Both the position numbers and the translations under genes were made by a program. Below, in pieces: positions 60,097-64,000 of a stretch of 64,000 nucleotides of DNA. Numbering within the stretch: position 1 is the first letter of the stretch; each line of letters opens with the position of its first letter. The notes beneath the pieces were generated by a model. The model was not told the DNA's origin. It saw nothing but the letters and a program-made list of their open reading frames with translations, and ran no database searches. This DNA is from CAZNVG01 sp964576475 (GTDB taxonomy: Bacteria; Patescibacteriota; Saccharimonadia; Saccharimonadales; CAZNVG01), in contig CAZNVG010000001.1 of the NCBI GenBank assembly GCA_964576475.1, positions 35,799-99,798 on the forward strand, in the 5' to 3' direction.

Positions 60097-60503
60097 TGGC
60101 TGTTCGAGCAATTAGCAAAGGCATCCAGATTAGCCCTCGCAAAATAGGCGTGGTTGCTTCTTTGGTTCGCGGACGAACAGTGGCAGACGCACTTACTATC
60201 CTCGAGCACACACCTCGTCGTGCGGCTATTCCAGTCACTAAGGCTATTAAGAGCGCGCAAGCAAACGCAGAACACAACCACGAGTACAACCCAAAGACTT
60301 TGCGCATTGTCGAACTTCACGTTGGTTGCGGACCTCGACTAAAGCGATTCCGCCCGATCTCACACGGTCGTGCTCATCCTTACCTGAAGCGAACAACACA
60401 TTTGTCAGTCGTTGTAGATGGTGAAAAGCGCGTTAATAAGAAGGCTGCAGCCACTACTGCTAAGCCTGCTGCAAAAACCGCAGCTAAGAAGGAAGCAAAA
60501 TAA
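60096..60503 (+). CDS. rplV: 50S ribosomal protein L22
   Basis: 135 residues. ISPRKIGVVASLVRGRTVADAL and the tunnel-lining beta hairpin with RLKRFRPISHGRAHP are present. The last 25 residues are a Lys/Ala-rich tail (AKPAAKTAAKKEAK) beyond the compact family length. One-base stop/start overlap with rpsC. Confidence 0.97.
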   Translation: MAVRAISKGIQISPRKIGVVASLVRGRTVADALTILEHTPRRAAIPVTKAIKSAQANAEHNHEYNPKTLRIVELHVGCGPRLKRFRPISHGRAHPYLKRTTHLSVVVDGEKRVNKKAAATTAKPAAKTAAKKEAK

Positions 60504-61132
60504 TGGGACAAAAAGTTAATCCAATCTCAATGCGTTTACAGGTCAGCAAAGACTGGCGTTCACGTTGGTTCTCTAGCAAACGTGAATACGCAAAATACCT
60601 TACGCAAGATCTTGAAGTCCGACGGTTTATTGATGGCATGTACGGTAAGCGTGGCGCTATCAACAAAGTCGACATCGAACGTTCACCGAATCTCGTGACA
60701 GTAACTATCTATACTGGCAAAGCTGGTGTTGTTATTGGTCGCGGTGGTGTTGGCGCAACAGAGTTGCGATCTAAAATTGAGAAAATCTATAAAGTACCTG
60801 TACGCGTTAACATTGAGGAAATCAAAAAGCCTGAATTATACGCCAAGCTCGTTGCTGAAAACATCGCATTTCAGTTAGAGCGACGAATTGCCTTCCGACG
60901 CGCAGTTAAACAGACGGCAGCAGCAACCATGCGACTAGGCGCTAAAGGTATCCGTATCGAAGTATCTGGCCGATTAAATGGTGCAGAAATGTCGCGAAGA
61001 GAGAAGCATATCGAAGGGTCAGTACCACTACACACAATTCGTGCTGATGTAGATTACGCGCTGGCGACAGCTCAAACTGCTACTGGCGTTATCGGTGTTA
61101 AAGTTTGGATCTACAAAGGAGAGACCTCCTAA
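60503..61132 (+). CDS. rpsC: 30S ribosomal protein S3
   Basis: 209 residues. GQKVNPISMRL start, KH domain with GKAGVVIGRGG, and the C-terminal domain with GRLNGAEMSRREKHIEGSVPLHTIRAD (in parts). No C-terminal extension. rplP follows after 17 nt. Confidence 0.98.
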   Translation: MGQKVNPISMRLQVSKDWRSRWFSSKREYAKYLTQDLEVRRFIDGMYGKRGAINKVDIERSPNLVTVTIYTGKAGVVIGRGGVGATELRSKIEKIYKVPVRVNIEEIKKPELYAKLVAENIAFQLERRIAFRRAVKQTAAATMRLGAKGIRIEVSGRLNGAEMSRREKHIEGSVPLHTIRADVDYALATAQTATGVIGVKVWIYKGETS

Positions 61133-61149
61133 GTAGGAGAGGAACTATT

Positions 61150-61569
61150 ATGTTACTACCATCCAGAACCAAATACCGAAAAGTACGCAAAGGCAAGATT
61201 AAAGGTGTCGCTACAAGTGGCAACTACATTGCATTTGGCCAGTACGGTCTACAGAGCCAAGATATGGAGCGCATTACCTCACGTCAGATCGAATCTGCCC
61301 GACAAGCCATGACTCGATACACCAAGCGCGGTGGGCAAGTATGGATTCGTATCTTCCCGCACACTCCAGTCACACGAAAACCACAAGACGTAAAAATGGG
61401 TAGTGGTAAGGGTAACCCTGAGTTTTTCGTAGCTAAGGTTCGCCCAGGAACGATCCTATTTGAACTCGGCGGTGTAAGCGAAGAAGTGGCTCGAGAAGCT
61501 ATGCGCCTTGCAGCTCACAAACTACCAGTCAAGACTAAATTCGTCATCCGCGAAGAGGCAAAAGCATGA
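61150..61569 (+). CDS. rplP: 50S ribosomal protein L16
   Basis: 139 residues from ATG 61150, preceded by AGGAGAGGA; an in-frame upstream ATG at 61105 lies in rpsC and is rejected. MLLPSRTKYRKVRKG and the A-site loop GSGKGNPEFFVAKVRPG are clear. Overlaps rpmC by ATGA. Confidence 0.98.
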   Translation: MLLPSRTKYRKVRKGKIKGVATSGNYIAFGQYGLQSQDMERITSRQIESARQAMTRYTKRGGQVWIRIFPHTPVTRKPQDVKMGSGKGNPEFFVAKVRPGTILFELGGVSEEVAREAMRLAAHKLPVKTKFVIREEAKA

Positions 61570-61760
61570 AACAACTAGACACCAAAGCTATGGACAAGAA
61601 ACAACTTACCGAGTTTGTAAGCAAAACTCGTGCTGAGTTAGCGGTTCTCAAAAGAGCACTTCATCTTGGACAAGAGACAAACTCTGCTAAGACTCGTAAA
61701 CTTCGACGCGACATTGCCCGCGCACTAACTGCCAGCCGCGCAGCTGGAGAGGAGAAATAA
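61566..61760 (+). CDS. rpmC: 50S ribosomal protein L29
   Basis: 64 residues forming two antiparallel helices near the tunnel exit. ELAVLKRALHLGQETNSAKTRKLRRDIARALT matches the family's C-terminal helix (in parts). Normal position between rplP and rpsQ. Confidence 0.94.
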   Translation: MKQLDTKAMDKKQLTEFVSKTRAELAVLKRALHLGQETNSAKTRKLRRDIARALTASRAAGEEK

Positions 61761-61761
61761 T

Positions 61762-62082
61762 ATGGCCCGTACACTCACCGGCATCGTTTCATCCGACGCG
61801 AACGACAAGACTATTACAATTACTGTTCACGAACGAAAAACGCACCCGATATACAAGAAACAATATTCAGTATCGAAGAAGTTCCGTGCTCATGATGAAG
61901 AAAACGAAGCGCATAAAGGCGACCTCGTAGAAGTTATCGAATGCCGACCAATGTCTGCAACTAAGACATGGAAGCTCGTTCGCATCATTGAGCGATCAAA
62001 GGGATTCGCAATAGCGCTCGCTGATGAACCAGCGGAGCCTGTTAAGGCCGCCAAGACTGAGACACTTGGAGAAGAAGCATGA
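61762..62082 (+). CDS. rpsQ: 30S ribosomal protein S17
   Basis: 106 residues. The OB-fold core (RTLTGIVSSDANDKTITITV, HPIYKKQYSVSKKF and the EVIECRPMSATKTWKLVRI end) is followed by an Ala/Glu/Pro-rich C-terminal extension of about 20 residues. ATGA overlap with rplN. Confidence 0.97.
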   Translation: MARTLTGIVSSDANDKTITITVHERKTHPIYKKQYSVSKKFRAHDEENEAHKGDLVEVIECRPMSATKTWKLVRIIERSKGFAIALADEPAEPVKAAKTETLGEEA

Positions 62083-62447
62083 TCCAGCAAGAATCACGAC
62101 TACTCGTCACCGACAACAGCGGTGCCAAAGAAATTCTTTGTATTCGCGTACTAGGTGGTACTCGACGCCGCTACGCTCGAGTTGGTGACATTATTACTGC
62201 AACAGTAAAAAAAGCTAATCCAAACGGAACAGTGAAAAAGAAGCAGGTTGTAAAGGCAGTGGTAGTTCGGACGCGAGATCGCATACAACGACCCGACGGC
62301 TCTACTATTGCATTTGATGACAATGCAGCAGTTATCATTGATGCCGAGAAGCAGCCTAGAGGTACGCGTATCTTTGGACCAGTTCCTAGAGAGCTTCGAG
62401 ACATGGGCTACGCCAAGATAATCAGCCTCGCGCCGGAGGTACTATAA
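62079..62447 (+). CDS. rplN: 50S ribosomal protein L14
   Basis: 122 residues, exactly the family length. MIQQESRLLVTDNSGAKEI and the C-terminal VPRELRDMGYAKIISLAPEVL are near-canonical. TAATG overlap with rplX. Confidence 0.98.
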   Translation: MIQQESRLLVTDNSGAKEILCIRVLGGTRRRYARVGDIITATVKKANPNGTVKKKQVVKAVVVRTRDRIQRPDGSTIAFDDNAAVIIDAEKQPRGTRIFGPVPRELRDMGYAKIISLAPEVL

Positions 62448-62776
62448 TGAGCAAACTATTCAAAATTAGAATCCAAAAAGGTGACACCGTCATGGTTCGT
62501 GCTGGCAAATATAAAGGCCAGACAGGTACCGTGCTGCAAGTGCATCCTTCAGAGAACAAGGTAACAGTTGAAGGTATCAACATCGTCAAAAAGCACATGA
62601 AGCCAAACCAGAAGTATCCTGCAGGCGGTATCATTGAGCTCACAAAGCCAATTTGGGTAAGCAAAGTAGGACTACTTGACGACAAAGCCAAGAAGCCAAG
62701 TCGCGTCGGCTATAAAGTTGACGGTGACAAGAAAACCCGCGTACTTAAGAGTAGTGGCAAGGAGGTGACAGCATGA
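62447..62776 (+). CDS. rplX: 50S ribosomal protein L24
   Basis: 109 residues. KOW motif IQKGDTVMVRAGKYKGQTGTVLQV near the N-terminus and NIVKKHMKPNQKYPAGGIIE in the middle. ATGA overlap with rplE; GGAGGTGA in its 3' end is a strong Shine-Dalgarno for rplE. Confidence 0.97.
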   Translation: MSKLFKIRIQKGDTVMVRAGKYKGQTGTVLQVHPSENKVTVEGINIVKKHMKPNQKYPAGGIIELTKPIWVSKVGLLDDKAKKPSRVGYKVDGDKKTRVLKSSGKEVTA

Positions 62777-63351
62777 GCACTAAAGCCACAACCTACCAAG
62801 CACGCTTGAAAAAGCAGTACATCGAAGAGCTCGCGCCTAAGCTTGCGAAAGATCTAAAGCTTAAGAATGTTCATGAAGTGCCACGAATCACCAAAGTCGT
62901 CGTTAGTGTCGGTCTTGGTAAGGGCAAGGATGACAAAAAACTATTTGAAATTGCCACTAACACACTCGCAAAGATTACTGGTCAGCAACCAGTTCAGACC
63001 ATTGCACGTAAGTCTATTGCAGCCTTTAAGCTTCGAGAAGGCAACCCCATCGGTGTTCGCGTCACACTTCGCGGTGACCGTATGTACGAATTTCTCGACA
63101 GACTCATAAGCGTAGCAATGCCACGACTGCGAGACTTCCACGGCGTAAGTCGCAAAGCCTTCGACAAACAGGGTAACTACAACCTTGGAATGCGAGAGCA
63201 ATCAGTTTTTCCAGAGCTTAGCTTTGAAGAAATTGCAACAGCACACGGACTTGAAGTAACAATTGTGATAGATAACAGTGATCCCGCGCATAGCCTGCAC
63301 CTTCTCGAAGGTCTTGGTATGCCGTTTGAGAAAGGTAAGGAGTCTAAGTAA
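62773..63351 (+). CDS. rplE: 50S ribosomal protein L5
   Basis: 192 residues binding 5S rRNA. The N-terminal helix region YQARLKKQYIEEL, PRITKVVVSVGLGKG, GVRVTLRGDRMYEFLDRL and the FPELSFEEI segment are typical. TAATG overlap with rpsN. Confidence 0.98.
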   Translation: MSTKATTYQARLKKQYIEELAPKLAKDLKLKNVHEVPRITKVVVSVGLGKGKDDKKLFEIATNTLAKITGQQPVQTIARKSIAAFKLREGNPIGVRVTLRGDRMYEFLDRLISVAMPRLRDFHGVSRKAFDKQGNYNLGMREQSVFPELSFEEIATAHGLEVTIVIDNSDPAHSLHLLEGLGMPFEKGKESK

Positions 63352-63620
63352 TGGCAAAGAAATCAATTATCGCCCGCGACCGCAAACGTATGCTCATGAT
63401 TGAGAAATACAGTGCGAAACGCGCAGAGCTCAAGAAGCTGGGTGATCTCGATGGATTGGCTAAGCTTCCACGAAACTCCAGTCCGACTCGAGCGAAAAAC
63501 CGATGTTCGGAAACTGGTCGACCACGTGGCTATATGCGCACATTCGGCCTAAGCAGAATTAGTTTCCGAGAGCACGCAAGCAAGGGAGAAATCCCAGGCG
63601 TAACGAAAGCAAGTTGGTAG
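63351..63620 (+). CDS. rpsN: 30S ribosomal protein S14 (zinc-free long form)
   Basis: 89 residues. AKKSIIARDRKRMLMIEKYSAKR at the start (in parts) and the RNRCSETGRPRGYMRTFGLSR-type core, here KNRCSETGRPRGYMRTFG. Only one Cys is present, so this is the C-minus, zinc-independent paralogue type, not the short CxxC-x-CxxC form. Confidence 0.97.
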   Translation: MAKKSIIARDRKRMLMIEKYSAKRAELKKLGDLDGLAKLPRNSSPTRAKNRCSETGRPRGYMRTFGLSRISFREHASKGEIPGVTKASW

Positions 63621-63629
63621 AGGAATATT

Positions 63630-64000
63630 ATGAGTAACGTATCCACAGACCCCATCGCAGACATGTTGACCCGCATACGAAACGCAATTGCGGTTCGTAA
63701 GAATGCTGTTGTTTTGCCGCACTCTAGCGTCAAAAACACGGTAGCTACAGTGCTGGCAAAAAATCATTTCATCGAGCGTGTTGAAATCGTTGATGAGAAG
63801 GCTGCACAGAAGCTACTGCGCATCACGATCAACAACGAAAGCGACAATGCTCGTATCAGCCACATAGAACGACTAAGCACGCCTGGCCGCCGACTGTACT
63901 CAAAAGCTACCGATATTCCTGTTGTAAAGAACGGTCGAGGTATTGTAATTGTAAGCACCTCTAAAGGTATGATGACTGGCGATGAAGCCAAGAAGCAAAG
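63630..64000 (+). CDS. rpsH: 30S ribosomal protein S8 (3' end outside window)
   Basis: Starts at ATG 63630 with AGAGGAA upstream. The frame reads MSNVSTDPIADMLTRIRNAI, diagnostic of S8, and stays open for 123 codons to the window end. The C-terminal SerThr-rich RNA-binding motif region has just begun (IVSTSKGMMTGDEAKK), so only a few residues are missing. Confidence 0.96.
   Translation, partial: MSNVSTDPIADMLTRIRNAIAVRKNAVVLPHSSVKNTVATVLAKNHFIERVEIVDEKAAQKLLRITINNESDNARISHIERLSTPGRRLYSKATDIPVVKNGRGIVIVSTSKGMMTGDEAKKQ

Noticed and set aside
1..64000. UGA recoded as glycine (code 25)
   Set aside because: TGA ends gatA, rplC, rplD, rplW, yraN and rpoC at the expected family lengths, so the standard bacterial code applies.

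Overview
The window looks like chromosomal core from a Candidatus Saccharibacteria (TM7) type member of the Candidate Phyla Radiation. The reasons are a compact housekeeping gene set with very short or overlapping junctions, standard ribosomal protein clusters, UGA used as a normal stop (rpoC, gatA, rplC, rplD and rplW end in TGA, which argues against the SR1/Gracilibacteria code), moderate GC by eye, several secreted proline-rich proteins, and no biosynthetic genes. The taxon is inferred from gene content and sequence flavour; no database search was possible. There are no rRNA genes, insertion sequences, CRISPR arrays or prophage genes. One tRNA gene is present.

Layout. 1-6465: 3' part of uvrB, then gatC-gatA-(membrane-anchored HEPN-like ORF)-gatB, then a three-gene small membrane/YtxH operon. 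6513-10109: dnaE. 10106-12637 (minus): a CAP-domain and a fasciclin-domain surface protein. 12742-14897: a divergent SpoU methyltransferase and a type IV pilus/type II secretion ATPase. 14963-16822: a small Cys protein, malic enzyme and a membrane protein. 16905-18719: rplS, a HELIORHODOPSIN and rnhB. 18699-22585: an unknown protein, yraN and an M1 aminopeptidase. 22700-28841: nusA, CIRCE-controlled clpC, an anchored HExxH protein and radA. 28842-31793 (minus): a class A penicillin-binding protein. 32011-36662: tyrS, recG, a His-rich protein and rsmD. 36710-36794: tRNA-Leu(UAG). 36919-43667: a large secreted protein, a PRTase-like protein, hisS, tig, CIRCE-controlled clpP and a GNAT. 43826-55810: rpoB-rpoC-rpsL-rpsG-(small Cys ORF)-fusA, then tuf. 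55895-64000: a YkgJ-like protein, rpsJ, a small membrane protein, then rplC-rplD-rplW-rplB-rpsS-rplV-rpsC-rplP-rpmC-rpsQ-rplN-rplX-rplE-rpsN-rpsH (cut by the window end).

Themes. (1) A complete heliorhodopsin gene abuts rnhB. (2) clpC and clpP carry perfect CIRCE operators of identical architecture, with the -35 element in the operator loop, implying one HrcA-type regulon for the ClpCP protease. (3) Many transcription units have a -10 hexamer only 6-11 nt before the start codon, so leaderless mRNAs look common, while stress and high-expression genes (clpC, clpP, nusA, rpoB, tuf, rplC) have real leaders with Shine-Dalgarno sites and often hairpins. (4) RNA polymerase beta-prime has lost the cysteines of both usual zinc sites and has an altered trigger loop. 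The pilus ATPase has also lost its tetracysteine motif, and S14 is the zinc-free form. (5) Most convergent pairs interlock at their stop codons with no terminator between them.
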